From positions 18,127 to 82,126 of the forward strand of contig JAOARV010000036.1 of NCBI GenBank assembly GCA_025210395.1: a stretch of DNA of 64,000 nt, written 5' to 3'. The notes below the pieces were generated by a model, which did not search any database, was not told the origin of the DNA, and worked only from the letters and a program-made list of their open reading frames with translations. Below, one piece after another: positions 27,330 to 37,062 of this stretch. This DNA comes from Marinisporobacter sp. Lineage in GTDB: Bacteria > Bacillota > Clostridia > Peptostreptococcales > Thermotaleaceae. Positions within the stretch are counted from its first letter, which is position 1; the number at the start of each line of letters is the position of its first letter. A program made the position numbers and the translations under genes.

Positions 27330-28079
27330 TTATCCAAATATTCCTCCTATATACTCCTTTGTTCTTACGTCCTCAGGATTCTCAAACAATTCTTTCGTCT
27401 CTTTATATTCTACGATTTCTCCATTTAATAAAAAAGCTGTATCATCAGCAATTCTCTTTGCCTGAGAAAGATTATGGGTGACAATAACGATTGTATATGT
27501 ATCCGAAAGATTTTTTAACATTTCTTCAATATTGGCAGTATTTTTCACATCTAAAGCTGAACAAGGCTCATCTAGTAATAATATTTCTGGTTCTACTGTC
27601 AATGCTCTAGCTATGCAAAGGCGTTGTTGCTGCCCTCCGGATAGCTTTGTCGCTTTCATCTTTAAATGATTCTTTACTTCTTCATAAAGACCTGCAAGCC
27701 TTAATTTTTCTTCTACAATCTTTTTTAATTGTTCTTGATCCTTCGTTCCATAGTAAATAGGTCCATAAATCATATTTTCATATATAGATAATGGAAAAGG
27801 GGTTGGGCTTTGAAAGACCATTCCTATTTTTTCACGTACCTTTTCTTTTTCCATATCCCCTATATTCTTTTCTTTTAACAATATTTCTCCATTCACTCTT
27901 GCGTTTTTTTCTTCCTCTACCATTCGATTTAAACTTTTAATAAAAGTAGACTTTCCACATCCTGAAGGTCCAATAATTGCTGTAATTTTATTTTTTCTAA
28001 TTTTCATATTGATATTTTCAAGAATTTTTTTCGTATCAAAACTTACGGATAAGTTTCTAATATCCAGAATCCACCCCAT
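27330..28079 (-). CDS. pstB: phosphate ABC transporter ATP-binding protein
   Basis: A 249 aa ABC ATPase: Walker A GPSGCGKST, signature LSGGQQQRL, Walker B EILLLDEPCSALD, and the H-loop in IVTHNLSQA. PstB hallmarks include KSLNRM after Walker A. It energises high-affinity phosphate import through PstCA. The start overlaps the end of pstA closely (1 bp gap), with GGGGGAG as ribosome site. Confidence 0.95.
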   Translation of the reverse strand: MGWILDIRNLSVSFDTKKILENINMKIRKNKITAIIGPSGCGKSTFIKSLNRMVEEEKNARVNGEILLKEKNIGDMEKEKVREKIGMVFQSPTPFPLSIYENMIYGPIYYGTKDQEQLKKIVEEKLRLAGLYEEVKNHLKMKATKLSGGQQQRLCIARALTVEPEILLLDEPCSALDVKNTANIEEMLKNLSDTYTIVIVTHNLSQAKRIADDTAFLLNGEIVEYKETKELFENPEDVRTKEYIGGIFG

Positions 28080-28080
28080 A

Positions 28081-28914
28081 CTACTCCCCCTTCCTAACCA
28101 ATTCTACCCATATGCCAAAGCTATTTAACATTAAAAGAAATAATAATAACACAAAAGCAGTCTTATATGCATTTTCCATAGATATGCCTTCTCCAATCAA
28201 TATATATAAATGATAGGGTAAAGCCATGGCTGGAGAAAACAAGCTCTTTGGTATAGGTGCATAAACAACACCTCCTGTAAACATAATAGGAGCTGTTGCC
28301 CCCATAGCAAAGCCTCCTGCTAAAGCTATAGATGATAGTATTTCACTCAAGCACATAGGGAGTATAATTTTAAAAAAAGTATATGCTTTTGAAATTCCTA
28401 AAGCATAAGATGCGTATATTAATTCTTTATTGATTTCTCCTAAGGCTTTTTCCACTCTTACTTCTATAAATGGAAAAATCATAATTCCTAAAACAGTTCC
28501 TCCAGACAACAAAGAAAAGCCAAAGTTCAAATAAACCACTAAAAAAGTATACCCAAACAGCCCTAATACAATAGATGGAATCCCTGCGGTAGACTGAATC
28601 ACCATATGAATCATTCCATAGGTCTTTCGATTGGTACAATAAAAATTAAGATATAAAGCTGTTGCAATAGCAATCAGACTAGCAAAAAAACATGCGATCA
28701 TTGTAAAACAAATACTTCCTATAATAGCAGGAAAAACGCCACCTTCAGTTCCAAGAGGAAACCCCTTTGGTAGATCCAATAAGAAATCAATATTTAGTCC
28801 ATGAACTCCCTTAGAAAAAATGTAAATATTAATATATAAAACTAAAGCCATAAGTATCATTCCACTAAAGATACTCCATAGCTTTATTCCTATATGTTTA
28901 TTGTTTTTTCTCAT
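28081..28914 (-). CDS. pstA: phosphate ABC transporter permease PstA
   Basis: A 277 aa permease with six hydrophobic segments and the EAA-like loop EKALGEINKELIYASYALGISKAYTFFKIILP. The helix STAGIPSIVLGLFGY is conserved between PstA and PstC. ATG at 28914 (MRKNN) has AAGGATAGG upstream. A longer frame to a GTG at 28989 adds 25 residues and cannot be excluded. It forms the membrane channel with PstC. Confidence 0.93.
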   Translation of the reverse strand: MRKNNKHIGIKLWSIFSGMILMALVLYINIYIFSKGVHGLNIDFLLDLPKGFPLGTEGGVFPAIIGSICFTMIACFFASLIAIATALYLNFYCTNRKTYGMIHMVIQSTAGIPSIVLGLFGYTFLVVYLNFGFSLLSGGTVLGIMIFPFIEVRVEKALGEINKELIYASYALGISKAYTFFKIILPMCLSEILSSIALAGGFAMGATAPIMFTGGVVYAPIPKSLFSPAMALPYHLYILIGEGISMENAYKTAFVLLLFLLMLNSFGIWVELVRKGE

Positions 28915-29038
28915 CCTATCCTTCACTTCCTTCATTTCATATAAGCATATACCTAAAAAAGTTTCTTCTATTTTTTCATAGATCCTCACACGTCTAACAG
29001 CCTTCTAGACTTTACTCTCAAAATTTCCACTACACCAA

Positions 29039-29902
29039 TTACGAGTCTATACTTTTCTTTATAGAATGAAAAACCATATTCACAAAAAAAAGAATCATCA
29101 TCAATACAAAGCCTGCTGCAAACAAAGCATGATAATGCAAACTATCTACCCCTGCTCCCCCCATCTCAAGGGCAATTAGTGATGGAATCGTTTGCGTTTT
29201 ACCAAAAAGCTTTGGAAATATAGGACTATTTCCAATAACCATCATGACAGCCATTGTCTCTCCCATAGCTCTTGCAAAAGCTAAAACAACTCCCGCAAGA
29301 ATACTTTTTTTACATGCAGGTAGAACCAGATAGCGAATCATATGCCATTTGGATACCCCTAATCCTTCTGAGGTAATTTTATATTGTTTACTTATTTTAA
29401 TCATTGATTCATCACAAGTAGAAATAATAAATGGAAGTACCATAATAGCAAGAATTATTGCTCCTGCAAAAACAGATTCTCCAGATGAAAAATTAAAATG
29501 TATTTCAAAAAATTTTACTACTACTAATAATCCCATTAGCCCATAAATTACAGATGGAATTCCTGCTAATAGATCAATAGATGGTTTTAATATCTTTCTC
29601 ATTCTTTCATTTAACATACTGGTTAAAAATATAGCTGCACCTACACCTATTGGAAGAGCTATTAAAACAGCTAATAAAGATACATAAAAAGTTCCTAAAA
29701 TCATTGGGAATATTGATACGCTAGGAGGTTCTCCTAAAGGATTCCATCCCTTACCAAATAAAAAATCCCATACTGCAACTTCTTGAAAAACAACTATACT
29801 TTCTTTCGTGATAAATAACAAAATAAAAATAAGCATCATCACAGAAGAAAAGGTTAACCCCTTTATGATATAGGAAAATATTTTTTCAAATTTTTGATGC
29901 AT
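29039..29902 (-). CDS. pstC: phosphate ABC transporter permease PstC
   Basis: A 287 aa permease with six segments: FGKGWNPLGEPPSVSIFPMILGTFYVSLLAV (PstC N-terminal signature), PSIDLLAGIPSVIYGLMGL, and the loop SEGLGVSKWHMIRYLVLPACKKSILAG. GGAGG lies 10 nt before the ATG. It is preceded by pstS across an 87 bp gap holding a hairpin. Confidence 0.95.
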   Translation of the reverse strand: MHQKFEKIFSYIIKGLTFSSVMMLIFILLFITKESIVVFQEVAVWDFLFGKGWNPLGEPPSVSIFPMILGTFYVSLLAVLIALPIGVGAAIFLTSMLNERMRKILKPSIDLLAGIPSVIYGLMGLLVVVKFFEIHFNFSSGESVFAGAIILAIMVLPFIISTCDESMIKISKQYKITSEGLGVSKWHMIRYLVLPACKKSILAGVVLAFARAMGETMAVMMVIGNSPIFPKLFGKTQTIPSLIALEMGGAGVDSLHYHALFAAGFVLMMILFFVNMVFHSIKKSIDS

Positions 29903-29961
29903 TTTTTCACTTCCTCCACTATAGTGGTGCTTAAAATTAATTATGAATATATTAACAAAAT

Positions 29962-29991
29962 AAAATTCAGAAGGAAACCCTTCTGAATTTT
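29962..29991 (-). terminator. attenuating hairpin between pstS and pstC
   Basis: A perfect 13-bp stem (29962-29974 with 29979-29991) overlaps the pstS stop. On the minus strand it is followed by only a broken T tract (TATTTTG), suggesting partial termination that would make pstS mRNA more abundant than pstCAB. Confidence 0.75.
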
Positions 29992-30904
29992 ATTTTGCAG
30001 GAACAAATCCCATTTTTTCAACTATTTTCATACCTTCTTCTGAAAGAAGTACATCTATAAAAGCTTTTTCCTGTGGTAATAATTCACCTTTTTTTACAAC
30101 TAAAAGAGGTCTAGAAATTTTATAATCTCCACTTACAATATTTTCTTTTGTTGGAGAAATACCATCTACATCTAATGGCATGATTTTTCCAACATTTTGA
30201 TTCACCATTCCATAAGATGCATATCCTATAGCATTTTTATTTTCCATAATTTTTGTAACGAGTGCACCCATGGATGGTGCTTGGATAGCATCTTCTCTAA
30301 CTTTTTTATCTCCCATAACCTTCTTTTGGAATACTTTATGGGCACCACCACCTAAATCTCTTGTAACAATAACAATTTCTTCATGAGGTAAGCTACTTTC
30401 TACTTCATCCCAATATTTATATTCTCCTGAAAAAATCTTTTGGATTTCTTCTGTAGATAATCCCTTTTTCACTTCATATACTTTATTTTCTGGATGAACA
30501 GATACAGTTAATGCATCTAATCCTAGTTTAAATTCTTGATACCCTTCAATCTTTCCTTTTTCTTCGTCAGAAACAGTTCTAGAAACCATTCCAAAGTCAC
30601 TACTTCCATCCATAGAAGCCTTTACTCCTGCTGAAGATCCTCCTGCTGATACAAAGATATCTAAGCTCTTATTTGGAAAATCTTTATTTACTTGATCCCA
30701 AGTTTTATATTCTTCAATAAAGTTTGTAGAAATTTTTGCAATTACTGGAGCTAATGTGGACGAACCCTTAAATAAAATTTGTGACTTAAATACCTCTTCT
30801 ACGTTAGAAGCAGCTTCATCACTATTTGCTTTGCTTCCACAACCAGTAAGGACAAGACTTAAAAGTAAAACTGTCATAGTTAGAATGCTTAGTAATTTTT
30901 TCAT
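29990..30904 (-). CDS. pstS: phosphate-binding lipoprotein PstS
   Basis: A 304 aa protein with a lipoprotein signal and lipobox LVLTGCGSK (Cys about 22). The PBP-like domain contains GSSTLAPVIAKI, SAGGSSAGVKASMDGSSDFGMVSR and TRDLGGGAHKVFQKKVMG, where Ser/Arg/Gly residues bind phosphate. RBS AAAAGGAG. It captures phosphate outside the membrane for PstCAB. No phoU or phoPR gene follows in the window. Confidence 0.95.
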   Translation of the reverse strand: MKKLLSILTMTVLLLSLVLTGCGSKANSDEAASNVEEVFKSQILFKGSSTLAPVIAKISTNFIEEYKTWDQVNKDFPNKSLDIFVSAGGSSAGVKASMDGSSDFGMVSRTVSDEEKGKIEGYQEFKLGLDALTVSVHPENKVYEVKKGLSTEEIQKIFSGEYKYWDEVESSLPHEEIVIVTRDLGGGAHKVFQKKVMGDKKVREDAIQAPSMGALVTKIMENKNAIGYASYGMVNQNVGKIMPLDVDGISPTKENIVSGDYKISRPLLVVKKGELLPQEKAFIDVLLSEEGMKIVEKMGFVPAK

Positions 30905-31032
30905 CTGTATAACTCCTTTTCTATAATTTATATATTTTCCTAATAAAGTATATCACACTCATACGGCTACGCTTATTGATCTTTTCTATACAAGTTTTTT
31001 TATGATTGATTTTATCTATTTATAAAGAGAGT

Positions 31033-32184
31033 TTACTGATCCATACACTTATAAATACTATCTATTGTATAATCTACTTCCTCTATTGTATTAAAATGGC
31101 TAAAGCTAAATCTTACCGTTCCATCTGGAAAAGTTTTTAATGTCTTATGAGCTGAAGGTGCACAATGAAGACCACATCTTGTCATAATTCCAAACTCTTT
31201 ATATAATCTATAAGAAATTTGCCCATTATCATATAGAGGAAAGTCTATAGATACAACAGCTGTTCTACCCTCAACTTCTTTTTTTCCTATAATTCTTATA
31301 TCCGGAATATCTTTTAGTTTTTCTAAAAATCTTTTTACTAACAACAATTCCTTCTCTCTTATAGCATCTATTCCTGTCTTTAATATATATTTTAATGCTG
31401 CGTTGAGTCCATAAACTCCAGGAATATTCATAGTTCCTGCTTCAAATTTATCTGGCATATAACAGGGCTGCTTTTCATATTCAGAAAGACTCCCTGTACC
31501 TCCTTCTATCAAAGGTTTCATATATTCTGCTAATGCATCGTTGATGATAAAGCCTCCCATTCCTTGAGGTCCTAAAAGTCCCTTATGCCCTGTAAAAGCA
31601 ATAGCATCCACACCTAATCTTTTATAATCTATTTCTAAAAAACCAGCTGTTTGAGCAGTATCTATAATAAAATAAAGATCATGTTCTTTGCAGATTTTCC
31701 CTATCTCTTCAAGGGGTAATATGGTTCCACATACATTTGATGCATGGGTCATAACTACTACTTTTGTATTCGGTTTTATATATTTTTTTATATCCTCAGC
31801 ATTTAATTCACCTGATCTATTGCAAGGTACTCTTGAAAAGGTTATTCCCTTTTCTTCTAAAGCATGAATTGGTCTCATAACTGCATTATGCTCCATAGAA
31901 GATACAATTACATGATCATTTTCTCTTAATATTCCTTTGATCAATACATTCAAGCTCTCTGTAATATTTTTAGTAAAAACTACATTTTCACATTTATCAA
32001 AATGAAATAACTTACAAATAAGCTCTCTTGTTTCAAAAACAATATTTTCCGCTTCAAAGGATGATGTATAAGCACCTCTATTAATATTACAGCCTATATT
32101 TTTTAAATAATTCACCATACTCTTAGCTACCTCGGGTGCTTTGGGAAAAGATGTAGCACCATTATCTAAATAGATTTCCTTCAT
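31033..32184 (-). CDS. cysteine desulfurase / selenocysteine lyase-family aminotransferase
   Basis: A 383 aa class V PLP enzyme: YLDNGATSFPKAPEV at the N-terminus, SSMEHNAVMRPI, IIDTAQTAG, and the PLP-Lys region AFTGHKGLLGPQG (Lys about 201). The catalytic Cys loop is probably TRCGLHCAPSAHKTL near residue 340. Such enzymes release S or Se from cysteine or selenocysteine. It is transcribed divergently from yedE and the TusA-like gene, so it probably supplies persulfide or selenide to that cluster. RBS AGGAGGG. Confidence 0.88.
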   Translation of the reverse strand: MKEIYLDNGATSFPKAPEVAKSMVNYLKNIGCNINRGAYTSSFEAENIVFETRELICKLFHFDKCENVVFTKNITESLNVLIKGILRENDHVIVSSMEHNAVMRPIHALEEKGITFSRVPCNRSGELNAEDIKKYIKPNTKVVVMTHASNVCGTILPLEEIGKICKEHDLYFIIDTAQTAGFLEIDYKRLGVDAIAFTGHKGLLGPQGMGGFIINDALAEYMKPLIEGGTGSLSEYEKQPCYMPDKFEAGTMNIPGVYGLNAALKYILKTGIDAIREKELLLVKRFLEKLKDIPDIRIIGKKEVEGRTAVVSIDFPLYDNGQISYRLYKEFGIMTRCGLHCAPSAHKTLKTFPDGTVRFSFSHFNTIEEVDYTIDSIYKCMDQ

Positions 32185-32355
32185 GCTTATTTCCCTCCTA
32201 TTCTTCTCTCATTTTACAATATTTTTTATTCCTTGACTAACCATAATAGAAAATTTTTATTGTAATTGAAAATCTATAGAAATGTTCTATTTAACAATTG
32301 ACCCATATATTGTTAATATCAAAATTGAAGTAATAAATATAGGAGGAATGTAAAA

Positions 32356-33441
32356 ATGGAAGAAAAAAAAGGAATCATCTTTACAGGAGCAATCGTTGGA
32401 ATCATCGCCGTATTATTAGTTAAATTTGGAAATCCTGTGAATATGGGATTTTGTATTGCATGCTTTTTAAGAGATATTGCAGGAGGATTAGGTCTACATA
32501 GAGCAGCTGTTGTTCAGTACCTAAGACCTGAGATTATGGGATTAGTTTTAGGTGCTTTTATTATTGCTGTTAGTAAAAAAGAATTCAGCGTCCGAGGAGG
32601 CTCTTCTCCATTTATTCGATTTACCCTTGGGGTTACAGTTATGATCGGAGCTTTAATGTTTTTAGGATGTCCTCTTAGAATGGTTTTACGACTTGGTGGA
32701 GGAGATTTAAATGCCATCGTTGGTATTGCAGGTTTTGTTGTAGGAATTGGTTTAGGAATATTCTTCTTAAATAAAGGCTTTAGCTTAAGAAGAAGCTACA
32801 AATTACCAAAAGCTGAAGGTTTCGTTTTCCCTATTGTAAATGTATTATTAATTGCTTTATTAGTAAGTGCACCTGCATTTATTTTCTTTAGTGAAAAAGG
32901 ACCTGGTAAAATGCATGCACCTATTTTTATTGCCTTAGCAGCAGGACTTATAGTAGGTATTCTTGCTCAAAGAACAAGATTATGCATGGTTGGAGGCATA
33001 AGAGATTTGATTCTTTTTAAAGATACTTATCTTTTATCAGGATTTATTGCTATATTCGTATTTACACTTATAGGGAATGTTTTATTAGGGTATTTCAATA
33101 TGGGCTTTGAAGGACAACCTGTTGCACATGCTGATGGACTTTGGAACTTCTTAGGCATGGTTTTATGTGGATGGGCATCTGTTCTTCTTGGAGGTTGTCC
33201 TATGAGACAATTGATCCTCTCTGGTGAAGGAAATACAGATTCTGTTATTACGGTTATGGGTATGATCGTTGGTGCTGCAATTTGTCATAACTTTGGTTTA
33301 GCATCAAGCCCTAAAGGTCCTACACCGAACGGACAAATAGCTGTCATCATTTGTTCCATCATCGTTGGCTTAATAGGATATTTCAACTCTGAAATGATCA
33401 ACAACGAAAATAAAGTGAAAGGGGATGTGAAAGTTGGCTAA
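32356..33441 (+). CDS. yedE: selenium-metabolism membrane protein YedE (FdhT type)
   Basis: A 361 aa YeeE/YedE-family membrane protein with about ten helices. Conserved Cys lie in MGFCIACFLRDIAGGLG, FLGCPLRMVLRLGGGD, TRLCMVGGIRD and LGGCPMRQLILSGEG. The arrangement, followed by a TusA-like and a DUF3343 gene, is the selenium-trait neighbourhood. It is predicted to move a reduced sulfur or selenium species across the membrane. RBS AGGAGG. Confidence 0.88.
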   Translation: MEEKKGIIFTGAIVGIIAVLLVKFGNPVNMGFCIACFLRDIAGGLGLHRAAVVQYLRPEIMGLVLGAFIIAVSKKEFSVRGGSSPFIRFTLGVTVMIGALMFLGCPLRMVLRLGGGDLNAIVGIAGFVVGIGLGIFFLNKGFSLRRSYKLPKAEGFVFPIVNVLLIALLVSAPAFIFFSEKGPGKMHAPIFIALAAGLIVGILAQRTRLCMVGGIRDLILFKDTYLLSGFIAIFVFTLIGNVLLGYFNMGFEGQPVAHADGLWNFLGMVLCGWASVLLGGCPMRQLILSGEGNTDSVITVMGMIVGAAICHNFGLASSPKGPTPNGQIAVIICSIIVGLIGYFNSEMINNENKVKGDVKVG

Positions 33442-33640
33442 AATTGATGTGAGAGGGATGTCTTGTCCTCAACCTGTTTTAATGACTAAAAATGCAATTG
33501 CTTCTAATCCATCAACGATTGATATTATTGTTGATAACAGCACAGCTAAAAACAATGTCTCAAGATTTTTAAAAAATGCTGGATACGATCTATCTGTAGC
33601 AGAACTAGATGAAGATTACTTAATTTCAGCAAAAAAATAA
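33434..33640 (+). CDS. TusA-family sulfurtransferase (YedF N-terminal type)
   Basis: A 68 aa TusA fold protein. VRGMSCPQPVLMTK contains the sulfur-carrying Cys in the CPxP motif. The family passes persulfide or selenide between enzymes. The TTG start at 33434 overlaps the yedE stop by 8 nt and has AAAGGGG upstream, so it is coupled to yedE. It resembles the N-terminal half of YedF, here separate. Confidence 0.85.
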   Translation: MAKIDVRGMSCPQPVLMTKNAIASNPSTIDIIVDNSTAKNNVSRFLKNAGYDLSVAELDEDYLISAKK

Positions 33641-33650
33641 AGGAGCCTAT

Positions 33651-33887
33651 ATGAAAGAATATGTGGCAGTTTTTTTCACCCATTCAGGAGCTATAAAATT
33701 TGATAGAAATGCAAAAAAAAATAATATAGCTTGTGAATTGATGCCCGTTCCACGAAAGCTTAGTTCTAATTGTGGTATCGGTGCAAAATTTAAATATGAT
33801 CAAGATGTTCATGGGTTAGTCAATGAAGAAATTGAAAAGATTTTTGAAGTAGCTGCTAAAAATTATGTCTTGGTCTATGAAGAATAA
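33651..33887 (+). CDS. DUF3343 protein of the selenium cluster
   Basis: A 78 aa DUF3343-family protein. MPVPRKLSSNCGIGAKF contains the conserved P-x-P-R-x-x-S-x-x-C-G motif with its single Cys. It is often found next to or fused with YedF and selenium enzymes. A carrier role for S or Se is inferred from that context only. RBS AAAGGAG, 10 bp after the TusA-like gene. Confidence 0.8.
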   Translation: MKEYVAVFFTHSGAIKFDRNAKKNNIACELMPVPRKLSSNCGIGAKFKYDQDVHGLVNEEIEKIFEVAAKNYVLVYEE

Positions 33888-33928
33888 AATGCAAATGCTT
33901 TTATCCAATGCCTGTGGATGAAACAAAG

Positions 33929-33958
33929 AAAAAAGCCTGTGCTCTCCACAGGTTTTTT
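33929..33958 (+). terminator. terminator of the yedE operon
   Basis: A GCCTGTG/CCACAGG stem with A6/T6 extension and one bulge, followed by TTTTTTCTTTT. An upstream GCCTGTGG (33909-33917) could pair with the same 3' arm. Confidence 0.8.
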
Positions 33959-34108
33959 CTTTTATTTACACAAACCTCTACATTTTAACAATAAATCCAA
34001 ATACTTGTGGTATAATGTGTAAAGTAGAAAATCATAGGATTTATCTAGTTAAATCCTACTCTATCTACTTACCCATAATAAGAACCTAAATAATCAAAGG
34101 AGGGTCCC

Positions 34109-34666
34109 ATGATTAAAGAAATATTAGAATGGATCAAAACCATTGCAGTATCAGTTGTCATTGCACTAGTTGTTACAACATTTGTCACCCCCTTAATGGT
34201 AGATGGCTTGTCCATGTATCCAACTTTAAATGATCATGATTATCTCATTTTAAAAAACACGCATGATATAAAGCGGGGAGATATTATTTCTTTCGAATCA
34301 ACATTAGAATTTTCACAAGAAGAGCTTGAAAGCTTTAATTTTATAAAAAAATTAAAACTAGGGAAAAACAAGAACCTTATCAAAAGAGTAATTGCCATCC
34401 CAGGAGATGAACTACTTATAATTGATGGGAATGTTTATGTAAATGGAGAAAAATTAGAAGAAAATTATATCAATGGAGATACTACTCTCGGTGATCTTCA
34501 TATAAAAGAAATCCCTAAAGATAAGATTTTTGTCATGGGCGACAATAGAGATCATAGTGTAGATAGCAGGTATTTAGGACTTATAGACATTAGTAAAGTT
34601 CAGGGAAAAGTGTTGGTAAGATTATTACCCCTTTCAAGTTTTGGAACAGTCCCTTATGAAAAATAA
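34109..34666 (+). CDS. lepB: signal peptidase I
   Basis: A 185 aa type I signal peptidase with one N-terminal membrane anchor (IKTIAVSVVIALVVTTFVTPLMV). The catalytic Ser is in VDGLSMYPTL (about 37) and the catalytic Lys in LIKRVIAIPGDE (about 90). The C-terminal box is MGDNRDHSVDSRYLG. It cleaves signal peptides from exported proteins on the outer face of the membrane. RBS AAAGGAGGG. Confidence 0.95.
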   Translation: MIKEILEWIKTIAVSVVIALVVTTFVTPLMVDGLSMYPTLNDHDYLILKNTHDIKRGDIISFESTLEFSQEELESFNFIKKLKLGKNKNLIKRVIAIPGDELLIIDGNVYVNGEKLEENYINGDTTLGDLHIKEIPKDKIFVMGDNRDHSVDSRYLGLIDISKVQGKVLVRLLPLSSFGTVPYEK

Positions 34667-34696
34667 CCCTATCTTATAAAAACTCATTTAAAATAA

Positions 34697-34742
34697 AAAA
34701 AAACCATACTTCAATAAATATTGTAGTATCGGTTTTTTTATA
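34697..34742. terminator. terminator between lepB and the cortex hydrolase gene
   Basis: An imperfect stem (A-rich, ACCATACT against AGTATCGGT) with a T8 tail on the plus strand lies between convergent genes. Confidence 0.7.
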
Positions 34743-34755
34743 TCTTTTCCATATT

Positions 34756-35724
34756 TTAAATGTAAAAATCATGTAGCTCAATAGTTCTATAATATTTTCT
34801 ATTATTTACGATCCAAAAGTCTTTAGATTTACGAGGATTTAAAAAGTATAAACAATCTCCAATATTGTTTTTTCCTTCTAAAGCCAATCTTGCTGCTTCT
34901 ATACTTTCTTTAGCTGGTTCATCATAAATTCTTCCGTTTTTTACTGGGGTAAATTGAATTCCATAATTATCATCAAATACAACAGATTTAATTGTATTTG
35001 GAAATTCATCATTATATTTCCTATTGATAATCACATTAGCAACTGCCAATTTCCCATCAAAAGGTTCATTTTCCGCTTCAGCATGTACTAATCTTGAAAG
35101 CCAATACAAGTCTTCCTCTGAATAATTTTTATTCCTTTTCCTTGTATGAATATTTACCGTATGCGTATGCCCATCCCATATTACATTACAATCAAATGCT
35201 TCCGCAACAAATCTAACGGGTACAAAGGTTCTTCCTTTGTATACATTAATAGGTGCATCTAACTCAACATTCGTTCCATTTACACTTGCACGCTTTGATC
35301 CCATTGGTAAGTATAGAGTCTTTTCATTATGTTTTAACATTGCTGTTTGCGTACTAGGTTCCCAGTTGATTTGTTGTACCTCTAAAGCCTCAGCAATGAA
35401 TCGAATAGGTACAAAGGTACGAGAATTTTCTAGATAAGGTAATTGGTCTACTATAAGTTCTTTTCCATCTACTTTTATAGCGATCTTTTTTCCTTCTTTC
35501 ACAGGATTGATTTTTATCAAATCCCCAGCATATAAAGTTTTCCCTATATCTTGATTGATCTTTTTTAGTTCATATACATCCTTATCATATTTTTGTGATA
35601 CTTTTTCATAGGTATCTCCTCGTTGAATGGTATGCATAACATAAGAATCTTGATCCTCTGCATAGATAGGCATGCTAGACAAGAGTAGTGCACAGAGAAA
35701 AATCAAAAAAAACAATTTCTTCAT
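34756..35724 (-). CDS. secreted LysM/stalk-domain SleB-type cell-wall hydrolase
   Basis: A 322 aa protein with a signal peptide (KKLFFLIFLCALLLSSMPIYA). A LysM domain (about 27-73) comes first. A copper-amine-oxidase-like stalk domain in two repeats follows (FVPIRFIAEALE and FVPVRFVAEAFD, about 80-190). The C-terminal SleB/CwlJ hydrolase_2 domain (about 200-322) has LSRLVHAEAENEPFDGKLAVANVIINR. Such enzymes cut spore-cortex or vegetative peptidoglycan. RBS AGGGGG. It supports a spore-forming host. Confidence 0.88.
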   Translation of the reverse strand: MKKLFFLIFLCALLLSSMPIYAEDQDSYVMHTIQRGDTYEKVSQKYDKDVYELKKINQDIGKTLYAGDLIKINPVKEGKKIAIKVDGKELIVDQLPYLENSRTFVPIRFIAEALEVQQINWEPSTQTAMLKHNEKTLYLPMGSKRASVNGTNVELDAPINVYKGRTFVPVRFVAEAFDCNVIWDGHTHTVNIHTRKRNKNYSEEDLYWLSRLVHAEAENEPFDGKLAVANVIINRKYNDEFPNTIKSVVFDDNYGIQFTPVKNGRIYDEPAKESIEAARLALEGKNNIGDCLYFLNPRKSKDFWIVNNRKYYRTIELHDFYI

Positions 35725-36041
35725 CGTATCTTCCCCCTATCATACTCATTCAAAATTATATCATTTATACAATTTTGCATACAATGTAAAAATAATAGAA
35801 AATTGCCCTCAAATTAGATGTACATGAAAAATATTCATTCCCTCTGATAAAATATCCACATATCCTCCACAAAAAAACATAAAACTCCTTTAAAGAGTTC
35901 TATGTTTTCTTAATTTTTATTTACATCATTGAATTAAATTATTTATATACTCCTATTGCATACCGTTTTAAAACATTCATATCTTTTGTTATATCTACTA
36001 TGTAAAAATGATCTAAACAAAAATTATATTTAAATCATTAC
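35725..36041. other. intergenic region with one hairpin
   Basis: A 317 bp AT-rich stretch. It contains a stem at 35874-35908 (AAAACATA and AACTC arms with one internal mismatch) with T-runs on both sides, probably a terminator for the gene ending at 36042. Nothing else is recognised. Confidence 0.5.
35874..35908. terminator. probable bidirectional terminator
   Basis: The 13-bp stem has one mismatch and a 7-nt loop. T7 follows on the minus strand and TTTTCTTAATTTTT on the plus strand. It lies 134 nt beyond the minus-strand gene stop. Confidence 0.6.
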
Positions 36042-36785
36042 TTATAATAAGCTCCTTATAGCTCTTTTCCTCAAAGCTAAGAATTCTCTTTTTGATGGAT
36101 TTAATTTCTTAAGTGCCATTCCTTTTACTATGGATTTTAGAGCTTCTTTAGGTATTCCTCCATTGATTTGAGCATCTGCAAGATAATACCAACCATAAGG
36201 ACTTTCTGGTATTTCTTTTACCTTTTCCTTATAATACGGAATGACTCTTTCTATATAATACTTCCGAGAATCTTTCACATGTGTTAATTTTCTTCCATCC
36301 CAATGAACCAATTGAATATCATAAACATCACCTGTAATATGACTCCATAGCCCTAATTCTATAGACTTATCTTCTGCACTTTGAAAAGTATCTGCTTTGC
36401 TATAAGATAAACCATTGGCAATTTTTTTCATGGTATTTTTTTCCCAAGTATATAAATCCATATCTCCCCATATGTTTCCTATTTGCCAGCCTACCAAAAG
36501 ATCTTTTTTACCGCTTCCTGTTATATCTGCAAAGTCCATATAATTTATACCATATCCAGCTCCTTTTATCGTTAGCTTATACCACTTACCATCATCTTCT
36601 TTTAAAACCATAGCATACATCTCACCTTGTAATTCATAAGTTACAATAATTTCATATTTCCCATCTCCATCTAAATCTTCCATTTGAATAGCCTTAGCTG
36701 TTTTAGGATTTTCCGGTCTGATCATTCTTGCGTCATGAGGCAAAGCTTTTCTCACAAAACGATTTATTTGGAATGATTTTTTCAT
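36042..36785 (-). CDS. FG-GAP/VCBS-like repeat protein of unknown function
   Basis: A 247 aa protein. Beta-propeller-like repeats are visible: IQMEDLDGDGKYEIIVTYEL, with a Ca-binding-type DxDGDG loop, and MDFADITGSGKKDLLVGWQI. The last 60 residues are helical and TPR-like (PYGWYYLADAQINGGIPKEALKSIVKGM). No clear signal peptide is seen. ATG at 36785 is 8-9 nt after AAAGGAGAG; the frame is open to 36818. The function is unknown. Isolated gene. Confidence 0.65.
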   Translation of the reverse strand: MKKSFQINRFVRKALPHDARMIRPENPKTAKAIQMEDLDGDGKYEIIVTYELQGEMYAMVLKEDDGKWYKLTIKGAGYGINYMDFADITGSGKKDLLVGWQIGNIWGDMDLYTWEKNTMKKIANGLSYSKADTFQSAEDKSIELGLWSHITGDVYDIQLVHWDGRKLTHVKDSRKYYIERVIPYYKEKVKEIPESPYGWYYLADAQINGGIPKEALKSIVKGMALKKLNPSKREFLALRKRAIRSLL

Positions 36786-37062
36786 AGACGATTCTCTCCT
36801 TTTATTCATTTTGTACATTATATGTATTAACGTAAAAAGAAATTATCTATTTATAAAGATTCTTTGTATCTTTGAAAAATTAAGATTTATATGAACTTCC
36901 TTTCTCATTTATTTTTTAATTTTTTTTATAAAAAAATGTTTTAACCAACTTTCCATGGGTAGATATAAAGTATGTGAAAAAGAAAGATGATTCAAAATGA
37001 GAGTTCTTGAAAATCATCCACTCATATAAACATAAAAATCGAAAATACAGGAGGAGTTTGAT

